A stretch of 64,000 bases of DNA from Ceraceosorus guamensis (Eukaryota; Basidiomycota; Exobasidiomycetes; Ceraceosorales; Ceraceosoraceae): assembly GCF_003144195.1 (NCBI RefSeq), contig NW_020290072.1, forward strand, positions 1 through 64,000, in the 5' to 3' direction. The position numbers and the translations under genes were made by a program. A model generated the notes under the pieces. The model did not search any database, was not told the origin of the DNA, and saw nothing but the letters and a program-made list of their open reading frames with translations. Shown in pieces: positions 31,987 to 43,634 of the stretch. Numbering within the stretch: position 1 is the stretch's first letter; each line of letters starts with the position of its first letter.

Positions 31987-32708
31987 TGGGTCGATGTCGC
32001 CTCTAAGGGCTGTCTGGCGGAGGGCAGTGGAAGGTGTGATGGGCTTCCAAGATGCTATCGAGAGGAAGAGTGTGAGTCCTTAGTGCAGGCAGGAGTCATG
32101 GATGTGGAGTGGTGTGTGTGCGTGTGTGGGTGTGCGTGTGTGCGCGTGCGCGTGCGTATGCGCGTGCGTATGCGCGTGCGTGTGTGTGTGTAAAAGCGAT
32201 GAGGCGCCGGCCTTTGTAGTCACGCATGGCAACCGCGTCACCCGCGGCCCTGCGGCTGATGTCACACACTCTCGCGCACGCTGCATTACCGCGGAAATCC
32301 ACGGAGCTTGTGCACGGCGGTGTATGTGCGTTGCGTCAATCATAATCACGAATCTTGAATTAAGCGCGTTGCAGTGGGAGTGGACGGGCACGCGGCACGT
32401 CACTTTGCGCGGTCCACACGCGTCGTGCGCGTTCGGGTGCGCGTGTAGAGAGGCAGCGAGCGGGACAGCGATGTGGATGAAATGTGAATATTCACATTCA
32501 AATTCGTGAATGGTAAAGCTTAAAGTGAATCACGAGATCAGTGGAGGCAGGAACCTGCTTGCCACTTACCCACTTCGCTCCATCACATTCACATTCACAT
32601 TCACATTCACATTCACATTCACATTCACATTCACGTTCACATTCACATTCACATTCACACTCACACTCACACCACCCCTCTGCAATCGTGTGCGTATGCG
32701 TATGCGAA
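31987..32708. promoter_or_regulatory. Divergent promoter region with GTGTGC and ATTCAC arrays
   Basis: Shared upstream region of COQ3 (-) and the RAD51 paralog (+). It contains a mixed TGTG/GCGTGC array (about 32103-32190) and a long ATTCAC hexamer array (32582-32670) that ends about 40 bp before the ATG at 32709. A reading frame through the hexamers is open but is not judged coding. Confidence 0.5.
32582..32670. repeat. Hexanucleotide array (ATTCAC)n in a promoter
   Basis: About fourteen ATTCAC units, with single changes near the right end, close to the start of the RAD51-paralog gene. Same unit as at 2895-2940. Confidence 0.9.
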
Positions 32709-35246
32709 ATGCAAGCTGATGGCGTGCACAAGAGGCGCAGATTGTCGCCGCAGAGCATCCGCACTCCAACGCGCACTCATGTCGCCCACGCCTCTGCCTC
32801 TGCTCGTCCACATGCTCAGCACGAGCACGAGCAAGGGCATCGGCATCGCCATCCCTACAATTCTCAAGATGAGGATGCAGAGGAGCAAGTGGACAGCGAC
32901 AGCGACTCGCAGGAGACCGATGTGCATGTCCATGTGCCCAATGGCGATGTGCACGTCCATGTGCCCAATGACGATGACGATGCCAGCAGCAGCACTTTGA
33001 CTCTGAGCGTAGCGTCAGCGTCTACACCCGCGTCTGCACCGACCATCATCAGCCACTCAGGGTCCCACAAAGAGTCGCCTTCTGCTCGACTCTCCATTCT
33101 ATCGCCCGCATTCCTCACCCCATCTCGCCACGGCCATGCAGGCTGCCACGCAGCACCTGGCCGCACCCCCTTCTCCCAAACATCGCCCAACATCGATGCT
33201 GGCGCGCTGCAAAGCGCTGCTTCCACACAGCACCTTCGCAAGCCCACGCAAGGCATCCTCAAGCAAGCTCAGATGCTGCGCCCGCCTCCTCCTTCCACCA
33301 ACGCTGCACACAGCGGACAGCAGCGCGACTCTGCCTTCTTGTCCAGCTCGCAGTCCCAGTCCATGCTGGCAATGGGACAGCAGATGCTCTCCGCAGTCAG
33401 AGCAAAGACCGCCGCACAGCGAGCTGCTCAAGAAGCTCTGCTGGAAGCCGAAGCCGAAGTTGAAGTCGAACGCGAAGCCAAGTCCGAACACGCATTTGCG
33501 CTTGCGGCCGAGGAGCAGCAGCAGTCGTGGGCGCTGGAAGAGCGCACACGCTTGCCGCACTCTCAGGAACGGCAGTGCGCTGGCCTGGGTGGCACATCCA
33601 GCCAATCGGATCCATGCGCTGACTCCTACGCTTATCCAGTTCGGCCTTCGACGCCGCCTCACATGCCAAAGCATCGCTCGCGCACCACTCTTCCCACCTT
33701 GGACGTCCTCTTGCAGCCCTCGCAGTACCCAAAGATGAATACAGAGGGCAGACATGAAGGATCAGGCATGGCGCCAGGGTCTCTGCTTGAGGTCACAGGT
33801 GGACCTGGCACAGGCAAGACTGCACTGCTGGCGGCCATGGCGGTAGCAGCAAGACTGGACGCTCTGCGCGAATGCTTGCTTCAAATTTCGCACGGCTCAT
33901 GCGAATCGCAGCGGACGGACTGGGATGCTCTCGTAGACAAAGCCGAGAGCGTACTTGTCATGGGTGAGTGCCTGAAGTAGGATCATGCCATCTCCACCTT
34001 GACTCATCTGCCTGCCAAGCTCTATCTCATGCAGACACCGAGGGCAGTTTGCCCCCATCGCGGATTCTGCAGGCAGCCAGATCGCAAATAGCCGCACTGG
34101 ATGCGGGCGACTCTTTGTTGGTATGCTGCAGGAGTACTCCTGCCGTGAATACGCTGGCCGATCTGCACAGGTCGGGCGCCTGTGCAACTAGCGGTCAGGC
34201 GTCGCGAATGCTCGTCAAGGCAGTACTCGTAGGTGTTCACCACTCGAGGGTGCCCACACTAGCTTCGCTACTTGCGCACATCCACCTGGCTTTTCCGACT
34301 CGGCACTTCGAGTCAACGGAAGAGGATGGTGACATGGCGCCGGACGAGCACTCGAGCCATCTGCCCGCTCGAGTGCGCTTGATTCTCATCGACTCGATCT
34401 CATACCACCTCAGAGGGCCGCAAGGCGAGACTGCGGCCGATCGATCCATTCGCTCCCACGCGCTGTCTCGCATCGCGCAATTCGCAGAGCGATCACGATC
34501 AAGAGGCATATGCGTGGTCGCCTCGAATCAAATGACCGTCAAGTTGTTCGGCAATGCTGGCGAAGTCAGCAATTTCAGGAACCACGAAGCTACAGCTCGA
34601 CTCGTACCTCAAGTCGTTCGACCAGTCGTGCGGTACGAGCACGAGGATGATGGCGAAGGACCTTGCGAAATGGTTGCGACAACCGATGAAGAAGCTGCGT
34701 GGGCCTTTGGCGAGCGGGGAAGCATCTTGGGCGAAGAGACGAGCCGAGTCACGCTATTCCGTGCCGGGCCAGATTACCAGACGTGAGTGTAGCAAGAGGG
34801 GTCGGCTTGGCTTGCCATTCAGGTTCGTGCTTCATCGCTTTGCTCATCGCATCCGCTTGGAAACAGGTTTGCGCAGCTGACAGGTCAAGCGGCGTCGCAT
34901 GCTACCGCACTTACGTCGGCGTCGACTTCGCCAGCCATCAAAACAGAGGCACCTGATGGGGATCTTGCTGCTGACGAGGCCACACATCCACGAGACGAGC
35001 GAATGATAGCAAGCTGGAAGACTTGGATTCGCTTCCACATCGATGTGAGTGCTTTGAGACCTGTCAGCACTGTGAGAGCGGCCCCGGACGCAAATGGAAA
35101 CAGTCCCCCGAGCGATTCTCTCGCGCATCGCTCTTGGCTTTCTGCACTGACGTTGTCTGCTCGACTTCCGCTGCGCACAGGACCAAGGAACTCCTCACGA
35201 GACACGGCGGCCTTTTCCATCACATCATGCTCAATCACATGTTTAA
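32709..35246 (+). CDS. RAD51-paralog recombination ATPase
   Basis: Predicted nuclear RecA/RAD51-superfamily ATPase assisting homologous recombination. Four exons: 32709-33963, 34035-34782, 34867-35044 and 35181-35246, giving 748 aa. The Walker A motif is GGPGTGKT (about residue 360), Walker B is LILIDSISYHL, and splicing of intron 1 creates VLVMDTEGSLPPSRI, the conserved segment after the first strand. SRGICVVASNQMTVKLF matches the loop-2 region. The N-terminal 340 residues are disordered, with His-rich (HEHEQGHRHRH) and duplicated HVHVPN segments. Total length is close to that I recall for U. maydis Rec2, so a Rec2-type or RAD51C-type paralog is likely; which one is not settled. The ATG at MQADGVHKRRRL is used because the upstream in-frame ATG would translate the hexamer array. 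Confidence 0.85.
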
Positions 35247-35552
35247 TCCGTCGCCCCCGCTGGGCATTCCCAGACAAGCAGTGCGTGACAATGTGTGTCA
35301 TTTCACATCGGACGGCTGGATAGGGCACCGAAGTGAATGATGGGGACAAGGCTTGCAGCAGGTGTCGCCGATTGCCGGGACAGACGAGAACGATGGGGAA
35401 CGCATTGACAAAAGATTGTGAAGGGCGAAACGGGTGCGATCGCGACCGTTGCCAAGTTGCTGGGGTGAGAAAGAATGCAAAAGGGTATTTTGAAGAGGCT
35501 CAGCAGGGTCGCTTTGGGGGGCGTGCGGATCGACAGATGTCAGATGGGACCT

Positions 35553-38099
35553 CTATTTTGCCGGAGTGAGCAAAACTTTTTCTCTCAGAACCTCTGGGTA
35601 GGAGTTCATGAGATGGGCAAGAGATCGAAGATCTTCGGAATCCAGCAAGGTGATGGTGATTTTGGGCGCTCCCTTCACGCCGAAGCTCTTGACCTTTTTG
35701 TAGAGCTGTTCTCCAACTGCTTGCTTCTGATCTTGCGGCGGCTTGCTGCTCAAAGAATCGATGAACGCGTTGGTCGACTGGGAGACGGATGCGTCCGCCT
35801 TGGGCAACGGCAGCCCAGCTGATCCAGACGAGTTTGGCGATGTGGCCAGGCGGACGATCTCGATGGCAGGCAAGCGTGCTAGACTAGCCAAAGTGTGCGT
35901 TTGGGCAGATGCGGCCACCTCTGAAGAAGATACGCCGGCCTCGGAGACGGCTGCGAGTGCTGCAGGTGTAATTCTCGTCTTGCCGCCTCCAGTCGTAGCG
36001 CCAGCTGCACCAGATGCGATGGATCCAGCGGGACCCTCGTCCGAATCGGCCTCCGAAATGTCCAAAATCTCCTTGGCCTCCTCGACTTTTTGTTTCAAAA
36101 ATTCAGGATTGAAAAGACACAAAGCTCGCTCCTTTTTGTTCAGGCTCACGAGCATGTCTGTGATGTCCTCGACTGGACTTCCACTGGGCACGGAGTTGGT
36201 GACCGCTCTCAGCAAGCGCTCTCGCTCCTTAGCCGATGCGGGCGCTGTCGAGACGAAGCTGGCGCCGTCCGTGCCGGCCAGGCTGCCAGAAGGGTTGATA
36301 GGCACACCCAATAGGCCGGAAGGTTGAGCAGGTCTTGACTGGACTGGTGAAGGGGGCAGCACGTCGCGCGCATCGCTGACGCGCTGGATCAGCTCGATGG
36401 GATTGTTCAGAGCTTCGACCTGCTCGGCAAGCTTGAGCTTCAGCAGTTCGAGAACGATGTCTTGGACCTGACTGGGTTTGACAGTGGGCAAGTCCTTGAC
36501 TCTTCTTGTGAATTCTCCAGCCACCATCTCGTTGCGGACAGCAGGGCTCATAGCAGCCAGCTCGCCGTGATCCAAAATGGTTCCAGAGTTCTCCATGGCA
36601 GCTTTGAAGTAGCTGTTACTTTGCCTCTTGTTTGCGTTCCTGACAGCAGCCGTGTGCTCCACTTGAGGCGTACCGCTTGGACTGCCGTTCGTTTCCGAGG
36701 CTGCTCCACCCGCGCTGATAGGTGGGCTGTCCGCCGATGCGCCACCGAACTTGGCTGCCAATTTTTGCTCCCGCATCCGCTTGGGTTCATGCAGCCTGAC
36801 GCTCATCTGCTTTGCGCCCATTTGGGTATTGTTCATTGCGTGTAACGCTCTACTCGCGTCGTCGGCGTTGGTGTAACTGACAAAGCCAAATTCCCTGCTT
36901 ACCCCGCTATCGTCCCGCATGACCCTGGCAGAGACGATCTTGCCAAACGACTTGAAAGCGTTGAACAAGTCGTTGGAGTCGATTTCCGGGTCCAAATTCT
37001 TGCAGAAGAGGTTGCAAGGATCGATGTACGTAGCAGCTGAAGCGCTGTACTGCAAATTCGTGCCAGGAACGGGAATGATTGGCCCCACTTGCTGCTGGTT
37101 CAACTGAGGAGGGGCTGGCTGCGATGCGTAGATGGAAGAGCCAGAACCGTTGTTGGTCTGCCCTGGCGGCCTGAACGCCGGTGCTGACGCGTTGAAGCTG
37201 CCACCACCGCCGGGAACAAAGACTGCAGCGGAGGGACTGAATGCGTGCTGATTGGCCGCGCTGGGCCTGCGAGCGACATTGTCGATGGCGACGGAGATGG
37301 TCTTGCCTTGATAGTCTGTGCAGTGAAGCTCGTTCTGTGCAGCCTGCGCGTGCTCCTCCTCAAAGTACTCTACCAGGGCCATGCCTCTGAAGCCGGTGTG
37401 CTGACCAGCTGGATTTGTGAGGATGCGATTGGCTCTGACCAGAGGACCATAAGGTCGGAACAAGTCGTACACGTCCACATCTTCTGTGCCAGGTGGAAGC
37501 TGCTTGATGAGGCGTGGCTTGGATTTGCTGCCGCTGACAGGATCCTCTGCTTGCTCGCTAGTGCTGAGGTGCACTCCCCCCCGAATAGTCGCCAAAGCTT
37601 TCTCCGCTGCAAGGATGTGTGAAATGCGCATACATCAGCTGGTCTAGTGGAGGTTCAATATCCACATTGGTAGCAGGAGCGATTGCTCACCTGATGTCAG
37701 AGACTGAAACTCGACAGTGCCGCTGGCAGGCGTGCCTTGAGCTTCCGCGGTTTCGCGATCAAGACGCAAGCTGGTGTGGCGACGAGAAAGAGGCCGAGGG
37801 TCAGCTATTTTGGCGCGACACTGGGCGTGCAAGCTGGCGAGCCAGACTGACCGAACAGGGAGGTACTGTTCAAAGACGCTGCCAACGATGTCCTTGTCTG
37901 ACAAGTTGGGATCCAGACCAGACACGAATAGCTTGGGCTGCTTGAGGTGCGGGTGTGGAGGAGGAGCAGGAAGCATGTCCTGGTCCTGATCTTGACTTGC
38001 AGCGCCGTCTGGAGAGTCGATGCTGGTGCCTGCTTGACTTGCAGCAGCTTCAGCTTCAGCTTGCTGGTCCGGACGGGGTGCGTAGATCGAGTCTGCCAT
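35553..38099 (-). CDS. rrm4: Rrm4-type endosomal RNA-binding protein
   Basis: RNA-binding protein that hitchhikes on moving early endosomes and carries mRNAs along microtubules in smut hyphae. Three exons: 38099-37852, 37770-37691 and 37606-35553, giving 793 aa, essentially the length of U. maydis Rrm4. RRM1 (about 56-125) is rebuilt by splicing (VFEQYLPVR joined to LRLDRETAEA, then TVEFQSLTS to AEKALATIR). RRM2 starts RLIKQLPPGTEDVDVYDLF and RRM3 (about 300-375) is NLFCKNLDPEIDSNDLFNAF. The C-terminal half has MLLE-type segments, the last being LYKKVKSFGVKGAPKITITL to the end, the region that binds the FYVE adaptor Upa1 in U. maydis. Start MADSIYAP matches the family start. Donor of intron 1 is GTCAGT. 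Convergent with the RAD51 paralog. Confidence 0.93.
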
Positions 38100-39617
38100 C
38101 TTGCAACTCAAAGAAAAGAGGCTCGGAAGTAGCTGCTAGTGCCCCTGCGCTTCCCTACTTTGACTTGAGTCCACTGATAATGGTGCGAAGCGCGGTGTCG
38201 TGGTGGATGTGCAAGTAGAGTGGTGAAGGGTAGGTTGCGCACACAACATCATCGTCGATCATCTCGATTGCGAAGAAGGAAGCAGCATCAGCAGCGGTAC
38301 GCGACTGAGCTCATCTCAAATCAAATTCGCCCCCACGCCACGGCCATGCTGCCTGCGAAGCGCTGACCGCTTGCCCGCGCAGCTGCATGATGGACACTCA
38401 AGACTAGAGTCCTAGAGTCCTTCAAACTTTTGACTTTGAACTCGTGATTCTTTCTTGACTTCAGCTACGCCTGCTCCAATAGTGAATCAAGAACAATGGC
38501 CAAAATCAAAATTCTCATCATTTTATCTCGAACCCCAAATCAAGAATCTTGAATAGTGAACTCAAATTCAATCGAAAGCTCAAGCCCTGGATTCATGATT
38601 TTAAATTTAAAATTTTTGACTTTTAACTTCCACAAAAGGACGTGAACCTCAGCCGACATTCAAATTTTCTAAGTGCATGTCGTCTGTACGCGCAATCACG
38701 CGTCTTTACGCGCCGGCCAGGACGTCCTCTTTCCAAGCAGCTAAAGCACGTGGACAGTCAAGATGAGTGGGGAGGGCACACGAGCAGACAGCGAAATGAT
38801 GCAGTCAAGAGTCACAGTTGAGTCAAGAGTTGATGAGCGAGGCAAAGAGCAGCGGAGTAAGTGCTCATACGTTGACCGCGTATATGCTCGTATAGCCAGC
38901 AGCGATCAGTGACACTCAATGAAGACTCTAACTCACTCACGACCTACTCACACTCTGACTGGTGACTCTGACTTGCTCTTGACTCCTTCCACTCCTCAGA
39001 CGCGAGACTGTGCGCGAGTGCGCGACCTCGGCTCACAGCCGGTGCTGCACGGTAAAAAGTGAGCTTTCAGCATGTTGGTCTCGCGACGCGCGAAAAATTC
39101 GTGATTATTCCTGGCTCACTCTCTTCTTGGTCAATTGAAACCTTTTTCTTTTCCTTCTCTTTCTCCTTCTGCATGTTGGCGTGCGTGAGCGCGACTGACA
39201 CGTACGGTAAGCGTCACGCGCCAAAGTGATGACACGAATCTTCTCGACTTTACATTGTGCACGCAGGCAAAGGCTCCACATCATCACCACTCACACTCGG
39301 CCTCCGTGCTCCAACGGCGCAAATCCGCGCAAAATCACCAGCAACGCAAATCGTACGAGGAGGCAGCATGCCCCTCGCTTCTTCCTCTCACACACGCAGC
39401 CTCAACGCTCATCACGTCTGTACCATCAGCAGGCATCGCACAGTCACACTCACGGCTACTGCCAATCTGGAACCTGGAACCAGCCGGCTCGCAAGTTGTA
39501 GGCGCAGACGATAGCGTTGGAAGATGAGCAGGTGAACATCCTTGCACAGGAACAAACTTCGAAATCCGTGTCATCATTTCCCCACATTCGCATACACTCT
39601 GTGGACACAGCGATCTG
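38100..39617. other. Divergent intergenic region, no gene seen
   Basis: About 1.5 kb between rrm4 (-) and the MAPR gene (+). The middle (38400-38660) is AT-rich with many AATC/GATT words; the rest has CACTC/GAGTG words. No supported frame. It must hold both promoters. Confidence 0.55.
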
Positions 39618-40772
39618 ATGGCAGATCAGCCTAATATTCCTCCATCATCATCATCATCAACCGCCGCCGCACCAGCAGCATCGCCGCGTCTCATCACCGA
39701 CCCATCGGATCCTCGTCGGAAAGTGCCAATCAAGAAGGCCAATTCTCCATTCCTAGCGCATCAAGCAGAACAGGCGCGTCGAAGAGCGCAGGCGCAGGCA
39801 AAGATGGCCTCTAGCAAGACCTCATCTCCTCCAAGCAGGACTCAGAGAGCGCAAACGCGCAAGCAACGATCACTCTGCGCCAGCTTGATCAAATGGGCCC
39901 TCGTGGGTGTGCTCTTTGCACTCGGAGCGGGTCAATTCATCGCAGGCGATATTCTTTGGGGCTACAGGGGCAAATATGTTCAGAAACGGTTTTGGTTTCC
40001 TGTGAGTAGCCGGCTGCGTCTCGCAGTGGCGCGGTAGTCTTGTCGTGTCCATCACACCCTCAAGGCACTGGCGCGGTGGTGCATGACATGGCACTGACCG
40101 TGCGTGCATCCCGCTTTAGCCACCTCAAAGACTCTTCACGCCCGAAGAGCTGGCTCTTTACAATGGCTTGGATCCAAAGCGTCCCATCTATGTGAGTTGC
40201 TCATATCGCCGAGGAGGGTCCCGGCTAGGTGCTGACGTGCTGCCCTTGCCCTTGTCTGTCTCTCGAATTTGCAATTCTTGCAGCTCTCCATCATGGGCGT
40301 CGTGTACGACGTGACCGATGGTAGACGGATATACGGACCAGGAGGGCCTTATGACTTCTTCTCTGGCAGGGATGCTAGCAGAGCATACGTCACCGGTTGC
40401 TTCAAGCCCGAACAAGGTCACCTCACCCACGATTTGAGGGGTTTGGGAGTGGAAGAGCTGAAGGTGAGGAGGATGTCGAACGTGTAGCAAGCTCTGTTCA
40501 GCGCGCAGTAGGGCTGACGAGCGTCTTTTGCGCTTTGCGCTTCTGTTTCGGTCAGGGCGTCATGGACTGGGCAGTGAGTCTGTCCACTCATCACTGCGCG
40601 AGCTTATTCGTTCGACTGAAGGCTTGTCCCTTTCAATTCACATCACGTGCAGGCATTCTTTCAAGCTCATCCTACGTATCATCAGATTGGCAAGCTGAAA
40701 TTGGAGCCGGTGGATCAAAGCAAACCTCCACCCGCGCCCTGCGCAGATGGAAAAGGGAAGGAGGATGTTTGA
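39618..40772 (+). CDS. Cytochrome b5-like heme/steroid-binding membrane protein (MAPR/Dap1-like)
   Basis: Predicted ER-type single-pass membrane protein with a C-terminal cytochrome b5-like domain of the MAPR family (yeast Dap1, human PGRMC1), which binds heme and supports sterol-synthesising P450s. Five exons: 39618-40001, 40120-40191, 40284-40463, 40556-40573 (only 18 bp, GVMDWA) and 40653-40772, giving 257 aa. The membrane segment is LIKWALVGVLFALGAGQFIA (about 92-111) after a basic, Ser-rich head. The domain shows FTPEELALYNG, VVYDVTDGRRIYGPGGPY, with the Tyr that ligates heme in this family, and FFSGRDASRAY. The presence of ERG26 in the window is consistent with a sterol role but not linked by position. 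Confidence 0.85.
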
Positions 40773-42960
40773 GGACAAGCCATGCCAGGGGCGACTGTGC
40801 CAGGAATGTAATGAATGACGCTGCGCAGCGCGGTCTGTGCTCGACTCGAGCCGGCTGGAAAGCTGATAACACCGGCGTGCGCGTTGGAGCAGCATGCAGC
40901 AGCGTTCAAACAAAGGACGCTGAAGAGACGCTACGACGGAGGCTCAAGGGGCCAGTCGGCGTTACCTATTTCGCACCTCGATGAGGTCTGGAATGTGAAT
41001 TGATCGACGCGGTCATGAAGTGTCAGAACGAGTGAAAATCGTGCGACCGAGCGTACGTGCGTTCGGCGACTACACTAACAAGACGCCGCATGCTGGTCGA
41101 GCATTTGGGCAGTCTGCAAGTATAGGCGAGGGACGATGCGTATAGGCAAGCGCCAAAGGGGCACTTCACGCGGTCAGCTCCATGTCAACGCGGATTGGCG
41201 TTTGCATGGGCGGGCGATCGAGATGCTGCCCGCCCGGCGCCCACTGCTGTGCTTTATGCGATCAGCGATAAATTGCCGTCGCTTGACTCCACGATGGGGC
41301 CTCCTGAGACGTGTGGAGGGAATTGCAAATGACAACGCTTGACCCACATCTGCGAGTACCAAGCACCGCGTTCCTCGACTTTGTTGCTCGGCGACCCGTT
41401 CGACGGTGCCTTTTTGATGATAGGCACGAACATTGCGCGGTGCGAGCGAGCGAGAGGACATTTGCGCGAGTCTGGCTAGCGCGGAATGGGATGGGATGGG
41501 ATGGGGCATCGTGTATATAGAGACGTGCCCGCTGCATAGTGCTGTAGATGGCCGGGCGTTTTAGCCGAGCGCGTGAGAGTCTGGCGGTCGCTCAAGCGTT
41601 TGACGCGGGAGGGGGGGGGGGGGGGCCTGTACCGCGGTGCAGTCACGGGTCTCAAGTGTAAGCATCGGCCATTCAAGATTGCGAGGGAGGCCCTTAGGCG
41701 TGCGCGCTGCGTTCCCCCGATCCGCAACATCACGATAGAAGCACGCTAAAGGACGAGCAGCAGGACGCACGCACGCACGCACGCAATTAATTGCGGCCAC
41801 TACTCGGACGCGTGACTATATAGCGGCATGAATTCAATCTGAATCAAATGGCAGGAGAAATGTTGCGACCTCGTGGTGCTCATCTGCATAGCGTCTTTTT
41901 GGCCTCTAGCGCATCACAATCGCACACCAATCACAATCATGGCCAGGAGCAGGCATGGTGTTCATCTCCTTGCCTTTCCACGCGCCCACCACAATTCGAC
42001 GCAGAAGACTGTCGGGTGAGCGCGCCGCCTGACCAGCAGGGCCAACTGGAATTACACGGCCGCTCCAGCATCTGCATTCGTGATTCTAATTCTGATCCTG
42101 ATTCGCAATCCTTCATGTCTCCCCTGAGGCCGAGAAGGCCGAGTTGCGAGGCATCCCCGCTTTGTGATCGTCCGTGAAACTTGCCAGGGGCTTTACGGGC
42201 CGACAGCAGCAGCAGCAGCAGCAGCAGCAGCATCAGCACACCCAGTGTGGCTGCAGCTAGGTGCGTCAGGGCAAGACACGGAAAAGCAAAAAGTTGAAAA
42301 ATGATTCACATTGATACAGCTCTGCAGTCTGAGCAAACGTTGGGCGAGAACGCTGCTGGGTATCGATCAGCTCACGACTCAGGACTCGTCGGAGCTTATT
42401 TGAACAGCGCGTGCCTGCTTCCGATCGAGCAGCGGTCGGGCAACTGCATGAGAGTCGAGAGGTGCCTGTGTGGGCTCGCGGCTGCTTTTGATTTGATGCG
42501 CGCATTCACATGCATGCAATGCAAGCCCGCGTTATTGCTCCGCTATGCTTCCGCCACAGCCGGTCCGGTCTGGCCTCCTCGCGGCCGACTCGATTTGTGC
42601 GACTGACTGCACAAGCGCGCCAAGAGGGCCAACGGCCATTCGGCTAGGCTCGCCATTGCGTGCATGTAACTTGCTCCAAAGTGCGAGGAGGCCCTTTTTG
42701 CCGCGGGAGGCTGGGAGGATGAGGAGCAGTAGTAGCGAGTCGCAGTCACGAGTGTCGATTGAATGTGAGTGTGCGAGTACGTCGGCGCACGCACGACGCT
42801 CATCATGATCACATTCTTGCCAATCCTGAGTGACGGCGCCCGGACCTCAGTTCGGACATGGGAGACGGGGCTTCTTTGGAAAGAAAAAAGTATCAAGTGT
42901 GTGGAAGAAAGCGCGGGGAGGAATGGTGAGTTTAAATCTAGACCTTCGTCTCCGACCGGG

Positions 42961-42999
<39 letters not shown>

Positions 43000-43634
43000 A
43001 TGCGAGCTGCAGCAGAACGCAGACCCTGCCCGAGCTCTGCAGCGTTTGAGAAGAGCAAGTCGACAGTCGGCTTGACCGTGCGTGCGTGCATCCAGTGGTG
43101 TGCAAAGACGTGAATGCACATGTGCACTCTACTGCAGTCGCCAGTCGAGGCGTGAGGGCCCCGTCATTCCGGAAGCTGCTGCGATGCTCGGCGGTGCCTC
43201 ATGAATCGGCGGGGAGGGGTGACGCCGTGCCTTTGTTTTCATTTGCCGCTGCTTTGCCACGCGTGTCTCATCTACTCAACAGATGGCCCCGGCCATGGCC
43301 TACGTGCCTGGACTTTCTCATCAAGCGTCAAATGTCTCGACGCTAGAGCGACAGCGGCACGATGGCAAATTTTGATCGTGGCGTGGTGATAGCGTCCAGA
43401 TCGTCCTCAAGCGGCTTCACCGAAGACTAGCGGGGGGAATGTGTTCTTAAGCCGAGCCCTAGGCGCCCTATGTTCTTGGAATTCCCCTTCATGAGTCTTT
43501 CCGTCACCCTGAAATACCACCCTTCCACCTCCCTCCCTCTCATTCATTCTCACCACCTTGTGTATCCGCAGCTTTTCAATTCTCCATTCCAAGCCACTGC
43601 GCCACCTGCTTCTCTCACATACAAAACGATTCAG
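40773..43634. other. Long GC-rich intergenic region, no gene seen
   Basis: The largest gene-free stretch outside the island. It has a run of 15 G (41611-41625), an AGC run (about 42206-42233), a TG run (about 42968-42999), and two TATA-like sites (41513-41520 and 41815-41822) not followed by a convincing coding frame. Small frames are judged random. A non-coding transcript is possible. Confidence 0.5.

Noticed and set aside
32541-32708. An upstream extension of the RAD51 paralog with Ser-His repeats
   Set aside because: It is translation of the ATTCAC promoter array; the downstream ATG at 32709 gives a plausible protein start.
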